Assembly (NCBI GenBank): GCA_039208045.1
Contig: JBCCRH010000059.1
Span: 1 to 19,397 of the forward strand
Length of the DNA stretch: 19,397 nt
Direction of reading: 5' to 3'
Source: JBCCRH01 sp039208045
GTDB lineage: Bacteria > Bacteroidota > Bacteroidia > Chitinophagales > Saprospiraceae
This document shows, piece after piece, positions 1 through 6,900 of the stretch. Each line of letters begins with the position of its first letter. Within the stretch, counting starts at the first letter, position 1. The translations under genes and the position numbers were made by a program. The notes beneath the pieces are model-generated. The model ran no database searches. It saw nothing but the letters and a program-made list of their open reading frames with translations, and was not told the origin of the DNA.

Positions 1-980
1 TAAGCGTACATTAGCAAACTATGCATCTTGGAAGCCCATCGGCGCTGATAGTTTTCGCTTAGCCCCCTCAACTCGCGTAGCAAGTGCGCCCCACAAAGCG
101 CATGGCGCGCATTTTCCAAACCAAAATAGCTGGCCCAGCAGTCGTGAACAAGTGTGCCTGTATAGTCTTGAGCGATACTTTGATCGCTGTGCAGCGCTTT
201 GGCGCCTCTGTTTTTGTGCACAAAAAGATACGTGAATAGCCCACAGACAAAATTATGTACCCAATGCAGTTGGCCAGCCACACGAGCGCCGCTTTCGTCG
301 GCATGCGCTACTGGGCTGCGCAATGCCTGCTCTTTGATTATTGTTTCATCATCGGCAAGCTTGCTGTACATACGCTGTATGGAAGTACATATGGTATTCT
401 CATTGAGCGCATACCCTGTCAGGCTGGCGAAAAGCTCTCCTATGCGCCCTACTGGCATGCTTTGCTCCACATTCAGCAGATTGATCAGGGCGTGTACCCT
501 GTCACCGTATTGTACAGGGGCTAATACCCCAGATGGAAAGCTGCCGGTGTACTGCTCCCCGCAGCAAGGGCAATGTTTGACCTCCAAGCGGTGCTCATAT
601 ATTTCCAGAAGCTTCGGGGGAAGCTCAAAAACTTGGCGCCGCTCTAAACTTATGCTTGCCACCGTATCTTCCAGGCGCTGCCCACATCTGCATGTTTGAT
701 CAACTACCGGGTGGACAACAAGATGATCCACCATAGGCTGGCTAACCATTTCTAGTGTTTTGCCTTTATGCCCAGCCTGACCCCCTCTTTTGCCGCCTTT
801 CTTGCGAGCAAACGCAGGGCGCTTCTTCAGGCCATCGCTGCTCGGGGGCTTAGAGGAGTTGCTGCTATTGGCTTTTTGCTGTGCTTCAAGTTCTGCAATA
901 CGAGCCAGTGCCGCTGACAGCAGTGATTTCAGCTTGGCTATTTCCTTAGCCTGTTGCTCTATGATCTCGTCTTTGCTCAC
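1..980 (-). CDS. tnpC: IS66 family transposase (TnpC), 3' end beyond window
   Basis: DDE transposase that cuts and joins IS66-type insertion sequences. I translated the minus strand by hand from the GTG at 978-980. An in-frame TAG lies eight codons upstream and no ATG intervenes, so GTG is the likely start. The 326 residues seen show the family layout: a Leu/Ala coiled coil (about 1-36), the SSKPPSSDG motif (42-50), a basic glycine-rich stretch (53-75), a zinc-binding region with CRC (97-99) and CPCC (137-140), then the catalytic core. HADESGARV gives a catalytic Asp at 228 and VHDCWASYF the second Asp at 280. HALCGAHLLREL (293-304) is a family signature. The family is usually about 500 residues, so the catalytic Glu and C-terminus lie off the left edge. 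No stop or frameshift occurs in the visible part. Family certain; activity cannot be judged. Confidence 0.93.
   Translation of the reverse strand, partial: MSKDEIIEQQAKEIAKLKSLLSAALARIAELEAQQKANSSNSSKPPSSDGLKKRPAFARKKGGKRGGQAGHKGKTLEMVSQPMVDHLVVHPVVDQTCRCGQRLEDTVASISLERRQVFELPPKLLEIYEHRLEVKHCPCCGEQYTGSFPSGVLAPVQYGDRVHALINLLNVEQSMPVGRIGELFASLTGYALNENTICTSIQRMYSKLADDETIIKEQALRSPVAHADESGARVAGQLHWVHNFVCGLFTYLFVHKNRGAKALHSDQSIAQDYTGTLVHDCWASYFGLENARHALCGAHLLRELRGLSENYQRRWASKMHSLLMYA
1..980 (-). mobile_element. IS66-type insertion sequence, minimum visible extent
   Basis: The transposase gene marks an insertion sequence whose upstream end should lie between 981 and the RidA gene at 1215. That stretch has no room for the tnpA and tnpB genes that classical IS66 elements carry before tnpC, so this looks like a tnpC-only member. 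I could not recognise a terminal inverted repeat or target duplication there. The other end is outside the window, so the boundary is left open. Confidence 0.6.
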
Positions 981-1136
981 CTGTGCTATTTCGCTATTTT
1001 CTCGCTATTTTGCAAATCAACCTAAATAGTTACTTTTAATCAAATTATCTAATCATTTGGTCAACCAGACGGCAACACTCAGCATTAAAGACTAAAAGTG
1101 TTTCCTCCCCGTTTCAGAGTGGTAGTAACCTTCTGA

Positions 1137-1167
1137 TTGTTGGTTTTTCAAAAATGAAATAGTTTCG
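1137..1167 (+). promoter_or_regulatory. candidate Bacteroidota promoter for the RidA gene
   Basis: A TAGTTTCG at 1160-1167 matches the Bacteroidota -7 consensus TAnnTTTG at seven of eight positions. TTG triplets at 1137-1139 and 1140-1142 lie 20 and 17 bases upstream, near the expected spacing for the -33 element. Transcription would start near 1174, about 40 bases before the ATG at 1215. It may also lie inside the insertion-sequence end, which I could not locate. Confidence 0.35.
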
Positions 1168-1214
1168 GAGGCCATGTTAAGTCGGCATGAAAACAGACAA
1201 ATAAAACCTTGTAT

Positions 1215-1634
1215 ATGAATAAGAAAATAGACGCAGCTAATGCACCCAAGCCAGTCGGTGCCTATCCACATGCTCGAAAGGTAGGCAACTTGTTGTTTTT
1301 ATCTGGTATTGGACCACGAGACCCCAAGACAGATGGAGTGCCAGGGCTAGAGCAGTCTAAAAGTGGTAATTTCGTGACCTTTGATTTTGAGGCGCAGTGC
1401 CATTCTGTATTTCAAAATGTCAGAGCAGTGCTAGAAGCGAGTGGTGCTAAGTGGGAAGATTTGATAGATGTCACCGTATTCCTGACGGATATGCAGCGGG
1501 ATTTCCATACTTACAATAAGGTGTATGCAGCATATTTTAAAGATAATCAGCCCTGCCGTACCACTGTAGGTATTGATGCTTTGCCGACGCCAATTGCTAT
1601 TGAGCTAAAGTGTATTGCAGTGGTGGAGCGTTAG
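1215..1634 (+). CDS. RidA family deaminase (enamine/imine or 2-aminomuconate type)
   Basis: Small trimeric enzyme of the RidA/YjgF/UK114 family, which hydrolyses reactive enamines and imines released by PLP enzymes in the cytoplasm. I chose the ATG at 1215 over a TTG two codons upstream, giving 139 residues. The C-terminal family signature is clear: NVRAVLEASGAKWEDL (68-83), VFLTDM (88-93), an Arg at 115 in QPCRTT that would bind the substrate carboxylate, and Glu130 in IAIELKCIAV. An insertion at about 33-55 and the N-terminal AYPHARKVGNLLFLSG resemble the 2-aminomuconate deaminase branch rather than the core imine deaminase, but no tryptophan-degradation gene is adjacent. The stop codon overlaps the stop of the convergent apaG gene. 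Family sure, substrate unknown. Confidence 0.88.
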   Translation: MNKKIDAANAPKPVGAYPHARKVGNLLFLSGIGPRDPKTDGVPGLEQSKSGNFVTFDFEAQCHSVFQNVRAVLEASGAKWEDLIDVTVFLTDMQRDFHTYNKVYAAYFKDNQPCRTTVGIDALPTPIAIELKCIAVVER

Positions 1635-2017
1635 TTTAGTTTGTGTGGCACAATCATTTTGAATGCTGGAATGGTAACGTCGAAAAGGTAGTTGTCTTTT
1701 CTGCGCAGCATCTGGTAGGTTCCATACATTTTTCCGATAGAAGTTGAAAGATTACACCAAGAAACATACTGGTGCATACCGCCGGGCGCTATAATCGGCT
1801 GTTTGCCGATGACACCTTCTCCCTCTACTTCGCGTAGCGTTCCGTTGGCATCTTTGATAAACCAGTGTCTTCGGAGTAACTGAACCGTTTCGCTGCTTAA
1901 ATTTTCAATAGATACCCGATAAGCGAACACAAACTGAGAAGAGGCAGGCTGAGAATAACCTGGCTGGAAGAAGTTCTCTACACTAATTTTAATGTCGTTC
2001 GTAATGAGCGTATCCAT
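1631..2017 (-). CDS. apaG: ApaG family protein
   Basis: ApaG proteins are single fibronectin-III/immunoglobulin-like domains, annotated as Co2+/Mg2+ efflux-related; the molecular role is unclear. The same fold occurs as an F-box protein domain in eukaryotes. The ATG at 2015-2017 (MDTLITNDIKISVENFF) is preferred over one seven codons upstream because it gives the usual N-terminus and about 128 residues. The hallmark is visible: FAYRVSIENLSSETVQLLRRHW, then EVEGEGVIGKQPII with the GxGxxG loop, then the YVSWCNLST and GKMYGTYQM strands. The start lies inside the 3' end of gmk (29-base overlap), pointing to translational coupling in a yicC-gmk-apaG operon. Its stop overlaps the RidA stop from the other strand. 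Confidence 0.92.
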   Translation of the reverse strand: MDTLITNDIKISVENFFQPGYSQPASSQFVFAYRVSIENLSSETVQLLRRHWFIKDANGTLREVEGEGVIGKQPIIAPGGMHQYVSWCNLSTSIGKMYGTYQMLRRKDNYLFDVTIPAFKMIVPHKLN

Positions 2018-2576
2018 CTTGAATGAATTGAAGTACAATTTTTTCAGCTTCTTGGAGCGTATGACTCAGTATGTCGTTAACTAGAATATAGTCAAATTTG
2101 TTTTGATAGCTTAGCTCTTCTTCAAATCGCTGGATTCTTTTTTTCAGACTTTCTGCGCTTTCGGTACCACGGGCTGTGAGTCGATCGATAAGGGTTTGAG
2201 TAGAGGGCGGTTTGACGAAAATGGCTAGCGTTTCCTTAGGGTATGCCGCTTTAATCATCATTGCCCCTTTCACATCAATGTCGAAGATAATATCTCTCTG
2301 CTCCATCCATAATCGTTCAATCTCTGATCGGAGGGTACCATAGTATTGATTGGCATAAACCTCCACCCATTCTACAAAATCTTGAGCTGCAATTTTCTGA
2401 CGGAAGCAATCAGGACTCATAAAATAGTAGTCTACGCCCTCTTGTTCGTGGGAGCGCTTGGCTCTAGTAGTAGCTGATACGGAGAAGGAGAGCGAGTCAA
2501 TCACCTTCAACAGATGACGAACAATGGTGGTTTTCCCTGCACCGGAGGGCGCTGCAAATAGGATCAACTTGCCCAT
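1989..2576 (-). CDS. gmk: guanylate kinase
   Basis: Phosphorylates GMP (and dGMP) to GDP with ATP in the cytoplasm; essential for GTP synthesis and for recycling cyclic-di-GMP products. The 195 residues match normal family length. The P-loop is APSGAGKTT at 9-17. The GMP-binding region SVSATTRAKRSHEQEGVDYYF begins near residue 33, with the conserved acidic-YYF ending. IIFDIDVKGA and IFVKPPS are the next core strands, and the lid contains the RGTESAESLKKRI arginine/serine pattern. It sits eight bases downstream of yicC and overlaps apaG by 29 bases, so all three genes are very probably one transcript. The yicC-gmk pairing is widespread in bacteria. Confidence 0.97.
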   Translation of the reverse strand: MGKLILFAAPSGAGKTTIVRHLLKVIDSLSFSVSATTRAKRSHEQEGVDYYFMSPDCFRQKIAAQDFVEWVEVYANQYYGTLRSEIERLWMEQRDIIFDIDVKGAMMIKAAYPKETLAIFVKPPSTQTLIDRLTARGTESAESLKKRIQRFEEELSYQNKFDYILVNDILSHTLQEAEKIVLQFIQDGYAHYERH

Positions 2577-2584
2577 ACCCTTAG

Positions 2585-3460
2585 TTATAAGGAGTTTGCA
2601 ACTTGTTCCTTAATTTTTTCGAGCTCGTCTTTCATGCTCACTACAAGTCGTTGGATGTTAGAGGAGTAAGCCTTAGCCCCCATGGTATTGATTTCTCTGC
2701 CCATTTCCTGACTGATAAAGCTAAGCTTACGCCCCTTGAGCGTGATCCCCTTTTCTAGTTCCTCTACAAAATACTTGCAATGCTGGCTGAGTCGGACTTT
2801 CTCTTCATTGATGTCTATCTTTTCGAGGTAGAATAGGATTTCCTGCTCAAACCGATTTTCATCAATTTTATCTTTGCTAAGGTAATCTTCCAGATTTTGG
2901 TGGAGGCGTTGGCGTAATCTCGTTACGCGCTCTTCTTCATGTGGATCTAGCTGCCCTAGGTAGGTTTGAATATTTTGGATGCGCGTATTCATGTCTACTT
3001 CCATGGCCTTCCCTTCTGTCATACGGTACGCCTTAAACTTTTCTAGCGCTTTATTTAGCGCCCCCTGGATAGCTTTCCACTCCTTTTCTTCTATGGCGTC
3101 GGTCGCTGCTGCTACTACATTGGGTAGGCGCAGAATGGCAGTCATAATATCACCAGTAGTCATTTGCAGTTCATCAGCTACTGATTTGAGCTCTTTGTAG
3201 TATTTTTTGAAAAGGGCTTTATTGAGTCCATAGGCCTCATCTCCTTGCAAGGACTGCACCTCTATATTCAGGTCTATTTTCCCTCGCTCTACATGATCAG
3301 ATACTATACGGCGTATATCTGTTTCTTTTTCTTTAAAGTTCTGAGGAACCTTAAGCCGAATATCTGTGAACTTACTATTGAGCGATCTTATTTCTATAAT
3401 GATTGTTTTGTCCTGGAAGGACTCCACTACCCGTCCATAACCCGTCATTGATAATAGCAT
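2585..3460 (-). CDS. YicC/YloC family endoribonuclease
   Basis: Members of this family have been described as endoribonucleases that affect small-RNA turnover. At 291 residues it has full family length. The N-terminus MLLSMTGYGR is the classic start motif, followed by EIRSLNSKFTDIRLKVPQ. The C-terminal domain (DUF1732) is recognisable from about residue 205: RFEQEILFYLEKIDINEE, then LSQHCKYF and the highly conserved GRKLSFISQEMGREINTMGAKA. The middle is a long charged helical region. It is the first gene of the yicC-gmk-apaG operon, and a good promoter box lies about 68 bases upstream of its start. The family is certain; the physiological RNA target is not known from sequence. Confidence 0.93.
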   Translation of the reverse strand: MLLSMTGYGRVVESFQDKTIIIEIRSLNSKFTDIRLKVPQNFKEKETDIRRIVSDHVERGKIDLNIEVQSLQGDEAYGLNKALFKKYYKELKSVADELQMTTGDIMTAILRLPNVVAAATDAIEEKEWKAIQGALNKALEKFKAYRMTEGKAMEVDMNTRIQNIQTYLGQLDPHEEERVTRLRQRLHQNLEDYLSKDKIDENRFEQEILFYLEKIDINEEKVRLSQHCKYFVEELEKGITLKGRKLSFISQEMGREINTMGAKAYSSNIQRLVVSMKDELEKIKEQVANSL

Positions 3461-3527
3461 ACTACTTAATCGTATAGTGATGATTTGACAAATGCGTGTC
3501 TAATTCAGAAATCGTTTGCGTACGGCG

Positions 3528-3535
3528 CAAAGATA
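3528..3535 (-). promoter_or_regulatory. Bacteroidota -7 promoter box for yicC-gmk-apaG
   Basis: On the minus strand this reads TATCTTTG, a perfect TAnnTTTG match, in the very typical context TATCTTTGCGCC. It lies 68 bases before the yicC start, giving an untranslated leader of roughly 60 bases. The -33 side is less clear: no strong TTTG at ideal distance. Orientation and position fit the operon that follows. Confidence 0.6.
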
Positions 3536-3572
3536 ATCAAACGGATGAGAATGAAGATGGTGTCATGTATAA

Positions 3573-3683
3573 TTGGTTGGGGTTGGGAACAATAAAACAT
3601 TATTCCGACAACTAAAAGGACAAACACATTATGTTTGCCCTCATTGTAAGGACTTTGGAAAAGCTAAGGGATATATTTTATAA
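3573..3683 (+). other. short open frame with a CPHC zinc-knuckle-like motif, possible gene remnant
   Basis: Between the in-frame TAA at 3570-3572 and the TAA at 3681-3683 the frame encodes 36 residues containing QTHYVCPHCKDFGKAKG. One Cys-x2-Cys pair with a nearby His looks like half a zinc ribbon, as at the N-terminus of some transposases. There is no ATG in frame, only a TTG at the beginning. It may be a transposase fragment or chance; no function is claimed. Confidence 0.15.
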
Positions 3684-3748
3684 GCCATTGAGTATTAGTG
3701 AAAAAAAAAGAAATTTAGTTAATCTTTTCTTTCAATTCATGCAGAAAA

Positions 3749-3776
3749 TTGCGAAATTTGCCACTCGATTTCGCAA
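3749..3776. repeat. perfect 9-bp inverted repeat upstream of the HU-like gene
   Basis: TTGCGAAAT at 3749-3757 is exactly repeated in inverse as ATTTCGCAA at 3768-3776, around a 10-base loop. It ends 44 bases before the HU-like start codon. No T-tract follows, so it is unlikely to be a terminator. Its place suits an operator or a leader hairpin. A purine-rich AAAGGAGA (about 3779-3786) lies some 35 bases before the start, too far for a ribosome site. Confidence 0.5.
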
Positions 3777-3820
3777 AGTAAAGGAGATATTATAACTCAC
3801 TATAAACCAATTTAATAAAA

Positions 3821-4135
3821 ATGAGAAAAGCTGATTTAGTAGCAGCAATTTCTGAAAAAACTGGTGTTCCAAAGGTCGATGTACTGGTTACGCTAGAGAC
3901 GTTCTTCAAAGAAGTGAAGAATTCTTTGGCTGATGGAGAGAATGTGTATATCAGAGGTTTTGGATCTTTTGTGATCAAGAAAAGAGCTAAAAAAATTGGT
4001 CGTCATATCAAGAAAAATGTAGCCATTGAAATTCCAGAACACTATATTCCTGCATTCAAGCCTGCAAAAGTATTTGTAGAGCAAGTAAAGGATAATGTGA
4101 CGGAACTACCTGGCGATAACGGATCGGACGATTAA
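3821..4135 (+). CDS. HU/IHF family DNA-bending protein
   Basis: Dimeric nucleoid protein that bends DNA. The 104 residues show the family plan: MRKADLVAAISEKTG (N-terminal helices), the FFKEVKNSLADGENVYIRGFGSF core with the invariant GFGSF turn (about 46-50), the Lys/Arg-rich DNA-binding arms (KKRAKKIGRHIKKN) and the IPAFKPAK motif that ends the fold. The final VTELPGDNGSDD is a short acidic extension beyond the canonical domain. The start is the only reasonable ATG and fits family alignments. A 32-base gap separates it from the TPR gene, so the two are probably cotranscribed. Whether it forms homodimers or heterodimers cannot be told. Confidence 0.95.
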   Translation: MRKADLVAAISEKTGVPKVDVLVTLETFFKEVKNSLADGENVYIRGFGSFVIKKRAKKIGRHIKKNVAIEIPEHYIPAFKPAKVFVEQVKDNVTELPGDNGSDD

Positions 4136-4167
4136 TGAATAGGAGTCGCCAAAATAATTGATAATCC

Positions 4168-4956
4168 ATGACAAAATTGCAGTGGTCTCTTGTTGGCGGG
4201 TCTATTTTATTATTTGCAATACTTTATTTTGGGTGTGAGCGCAAAGACCCAAATCTTGGAGCTCTTGAAAAGACAAGAGCATTACAGACTGAAAGCACAG
4301 ATATTAAGATTCTACTACAAGAGGCTCGTTCTTCTTTGTCCGTAGGTGATCGAAATAGCGTTTTGGTATTAGAAGATGATTTAGCGGAGACCCTTGTAGA
4401 CTCTGCCAAAATTGATGCTTTGAAAAAGCTTTCTGGTAAATGGTTTGATTTCGAGCAGTATGCAATAGCTGGCTACTACGCACAAGAAATAGCTACGCTA
4501 GATGAAAAAGAGGAAAGTTGGTCGATTGCAGGTACGACGTACACCATATGTCTACAGCGATCTACGGAAGAGCGTATTCGGTCTTTTTGCACTGGCCGTG
4601 CCATTACTGCATTTGAAAATGCTATCTCGTTGAATCCAGAAGAAATGAGACATCGAGTTAATCTGGCACTTTGCTATGCTGAAAATCCTCCACAGGCTAA
4701 TCCTATGCAGGGCATTCAGATGCTGCTAGAGCTGAACCAAAATGACCCGGATAATGTATTAGTACTGAATACGCTTGGTCGGCTAGCTATTAGAACAGGC
4801 CAATACGATCGAGCTATTGAGCGACTCACAAGGGCCAATCAGTTGCAGTCGGATAATCGAACTACCATCTGCCTATTGGCGCAAGCCTACGACGGTAAGG
4901 GGGACAGTGCCAATGCGGCGAATTTTGCTGCTCAATGTCGCGCTAGATTGAATTAA
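4168..4956 (+). CDS. membrane-anchored tetratricopeptide repeat protein
   Basis: Protein of 262 residues with an N-terminal hydrophobic segment (about 7-22, ending YFGC at 20-23) followed by a soluble domain. The Cys at 23 could be a lipidation site, but Tyr-Phe at -3/-2 is a poor lipobox, so an uncleaved anchor is equally likely. A central helical region precedes two or more TPR units in the second half: FENAISLNPEEMRHRVNLALCY, then VLVLNTLGRLAIRTGQYDRA and the IERLTRANQLQSDN helix. TPR domains bind protein partners; the partner here is unknown. It lies between the HU-like gene and the 31-residue basic protein gene, upstream of rng. No catalytic motif is seen. Confidence 0.85.
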   Translation: MTKLQWSLVGGSILLFAILYFGCERKDPNLGALEKTRALQTESTDIKILLQEARSSLSVGDRNSVLVLEDDLAETLVDSAKIDALKKLSGKWFDFEQYAIAGYYAQEIATLDEKEESWSIAGTTYTICLQRSTEERIRSFCTGRAITAFENAISLNPEEMRHRVNLALCYAENPPQANPMQGIQMLLELNQNDPDNVLVLNTLGRLAIRTGQYDRAIERLTRANQLQSDNRTTICLLAQAYDGKGDSANAANFAAQCRARLN

Positions 4957-4962
4957 TAGTTA

Positions 4963-4976
4963 AACGCGAAAGCGTT
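4963..4976 (+). other. short RNA hairpin with GAAA tetraloop
   Basis: AACGC and GCGTT pair around a GAAA loop, a very stable GNRA tetraloop. It begins six bases after the TPR stop codon and lies 35 bases before the start of the 31-residue gene. A run of six T's follows about ten bases later, too far for a canonical terminator. It may be a processing or stability element. Confidence 0.4.
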
Positions 4977-5011
4977 GAAGAAACATATTTTTTAATATAA
5001 AATAAAACAGT

Positions 5012-5107
5012 ATGCCTTGCGGTAAAAAGCGAAAAAGACATAAGATTGCTACGCACAAGCGTAAGAAAAGACTACGTAAGAATAGACATAAGAAGAAGAA
5101 CAGATAA
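5012..5107 (+). CDS. AURKAIP1/COX24 (mS38-like) domain small basic protein
   Basis: A 31-residue protein starting MPCGKKRKRHKIATHKRK and ending KKKNR, more than half Lys and Arg plus four His. I recognise this as the tiny protein annotated in Bacteroidota as AURKAIP1/COX24 domain-containing, whose eukaryotic relatives include the mitochondrial small-subunit protein mS38; a ribosomal location is therefore probable by homology but not shown here. The ATG at 5012 follows an AT-rich leader. It sits after the TPR gene and is followed by a strong terminator before rng, so it closes the HU-TPR unit or has its own promoter in the 55-base gap. The gene is short enough to be missed by length cut-offs. 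Confidence 0.85.
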   Translation: MPCGKKRKRHKIATHKRKKRLRKNRHKKKNR

Positions 5108-5178
5108 TTGAAATAACCTGTTTCTACGAAAGGCAGTAACAGCCAGCTGGTTCTGTTCTTGTACTTCAATTTTACATA

Positions 5179-5220
5179 CCAGATTATCCTCCTGCTAGGG
5201 TAATCTGGCTTGTTGTTGTC
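5179..5220 (+). terminator. rho-independent terminator after the small basic protein gene
   Basis: CCAGATTATCC (5179-5189) pairs with GGGTAATCTGG (5198-5208) as an 11-bp stem with one T-G wobble and an 8-base loop, followed by a T-rich CTTGTTGTTGTC. It lies 72 bases after the stop at 5107. A weaker stem, AACAG/CTGTT at 5138-5157 around a CCAGCTGG palindrome, precedes it. Confidence 0.7.
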
Positions 5221-5349
5221 ATTGCAACGAATCATTTCCATTCTTTAGTTCTATCAGTAATTCTTAGACATCTGACCTCTGTTACTTTCTTTCATGAGAG
5301 AAACAAGGCGAGGTATAGCCATACCAAACCTATTTAAAGTAAGATTCGT

Positions 5350-6900
5350 GTGGAAAAGGATTTAATTATAAACTCTACGCCCACAGAAGTCGAAATTGCA
5401 CTATTAGAAGGGAATAAATTAGTTGAATTACATCACCAAAAGACAAACAACAACTTTACAGTAGGTGATATTTTCTTGGGGAAAATCAAGCGATTAATGC
5501 CCGGCCTAAACGCGGCATTTGTAGATATAGGCCATAAAAAAGATGCTTTTTTACATTATACCGATTTAGGCCCCAACCTAAGATCTCTTCTAAAATACAC
5601 GGATAGCGCAATATCCGGTAGTATTTCGACACATCGGCTAGAGGATTTTAAGCTCGAACCAGAAATCATAAAAACGGGCAAAATCGATCAAGTACTTAAC
5701 AAGCGCCAGCAGGTGCTCGTACAAGTACTTAAAGAACCCATCTCAACTAAAGGGCCAAGGCTAAGCTGTGAAATTACTATTCCTGGGCGGTACTTGGTGC
5801 TCACTCCTTTTAATGATATTGTAGCGGTTTCGAAGAAAATTTCAAATTCGGAGGAACGCAAGCGATTACAGCTGCTAGTGGATAGTATCAAGCCCAAGAA
5901 CTTTGGGGTAATTGTGCGTACAGCAGCTGAAGGCAAAAAGGTGGCTGACTTACATGAAGAGCTGATGCTGATGATGCAAAAGTGGGAAGGCATCTACAAG
6001 CAGTTGAACAAGGCAAAAGCTCCATTAAAGCTGCTTAGTGAACTAGATAAAACCTCTAGTATTCTGCGCGATATCCTCAATGACTCTTTCAGTAAGATTG
6101 TAGTCAATGACAAACAGCTTTACACTAACATAAAGGGATTTCTGGGTTCTATCGCTCCCGATCAAGTAAAAATTGTATCGCATCATCGGTCCTCTAAGCC
6201 AGTCTTCGATGCTTTTGGGGTAACCCGACAGATCAAATCTTCCTTCGGAAAGACGGCGACTATGCCTAGCGGCGCCTATCTCGTGATTGAGCATACAGAA
6301 GCGATGCACGTCATCGATGTGAATAGTGGGCACAAGGTGGGGAGTAAAAATCAAGAAGACGCCGTGCTACGTGTCAATATGGAGGCGGCAGAAGAAACTG
6401 CCCGACAGTTGCGGCTAAGAGATATTGGTGGAATCATTATTGTCGATTTTATCGACATGCGCAACACCGAGCATAAGAAACAGCTGCTAAAGGCAATGCG
6501 CTCCAGCATGAAGAAAGATCGAGCGCAGCATACCATTTTGCCCTTGAGCAAATTTGGACTGATGCAGATCACTAGACAGCGCGTACGCCCAGAAGTGAAG
6601 ATCAACACAGCGGAAGTATGTCCCACTTGTAATGGTACGGGTAAGATCAATGCTTCGATCTTACTAACAGATGAGATAGAGCGCGACCTCAACTTTATTG
6701 TACAATCTAGGCCCAAGTCGCAAATACACCTTCACGTACATCCTTACATTTCTGCTTTCTTGACGAATGGCTGGAAGAGTATGCAAGTACAGTGGTTTTT
6801 AAAGCACTTTAAGTGGATACGCATCCATTCAAATAATGACTTCAACCTGATGGCCTATCGTTTTTATGATGAAAACGAAGATGAGATTCGCTTAAACTAA
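5350..6900 (+). CDS. rng: ribonuclease E/G family endoribonuclease
   Basis: Endoribonuclease that cuts single-stranded AU-rich RNA in rRNA maturation and mRNA decay. At 516 residues it is RNase G-sized, without the long C-terminal scaffold of enterobacterial RNase E. Start is GTG at 5350, giving MEKDLIINSTPTEVEIALLEG; no ATG gives that N-terminus. The S1 RNA-binding domain follows (about 36-125: VGDIFLGKIKRLMPGLNAAFVDIG). Catalytic metal ligands are Asp323 in VIDVNSGHK and Asp366 in IIVDFIDM, 43 apart as in E. coli RNase E. The zinc-link CPTCNGTG is at 424-431 with Cys424 and Cys427. It has its own leader after the upstream terminator and a terminator after the stop. All key residues are intact. 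Confidence 0.96.
   Translation: MEKDLIINSTPTEVEIALLEGNKLVELHHQKTNNNFTVGDIFLGKIKRLMPGLNAAFVDIGHKKDAFLHYTDLGPNLRSLLKYTDSAISGSISTHRLEDFKLEPEIIKTGKIDQVLNKRQQVLVQVLKEPISTKGPRLSCEITIPGRYLVLTPFNDIVAVSKKISNSEERKRLQLLVDSIKPKNFGVIVRTAAEGKKVADLHEELMLMMQKWEGIYKQLNKAKAPLKLLSELDKTSSILRDILNDSFSKIVVNDKQLYTNIKGFLGSIAPDQVKIVSHHRSSKPVFDAFGVTRQIKSSFGKTATMPSGAYLVIEHTEAMHVIDVNSGHKVGSKNQEDAVLRVNMEAAEETARQLRLRDIGGIIIVDFIDMRNTEHKKQLLKAMRSSMKKDRAQHTILPLSKFGLMQITRQRVRPEVKINTAEVCPTCNGTGKINASILLTDEIERDLNFIVQSRPKSQIHLHVHPYISAFLTNGWKSMQVQWFLKHFKWIRIHSNNDFNLMAYRFYDENEDEIRLN

Larger units (their letters stand above)
3461..3820. other. intergenic region between divergent yicC and HU-like genes
   Basis: This 360-base gap holds the yicC promoter box near its left end, a short open frame with a CPHC motif (3573-3683) and a nine-pair hairpin (3749-3776) just ahead of the HU-like gene. 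I found no convincing -7 box for the HU-like gene, although the region just before it is AT-rich and should contain one. There is no sign of an RNA gene. Confidence 0.6.

Noticed and set aside
199..699. Plus-strand open frame of 166 codons at the left edge
   Set aside because: It runs antisense to the clearly recognisable IS66 transposase and has no family features.
5138..5157. AACAG/CTGTT stem as a second terminator
   Set aside because: The stem is weak and not followed by a real T-tract; the stronger hairpin at 5179-5208 explains termination.
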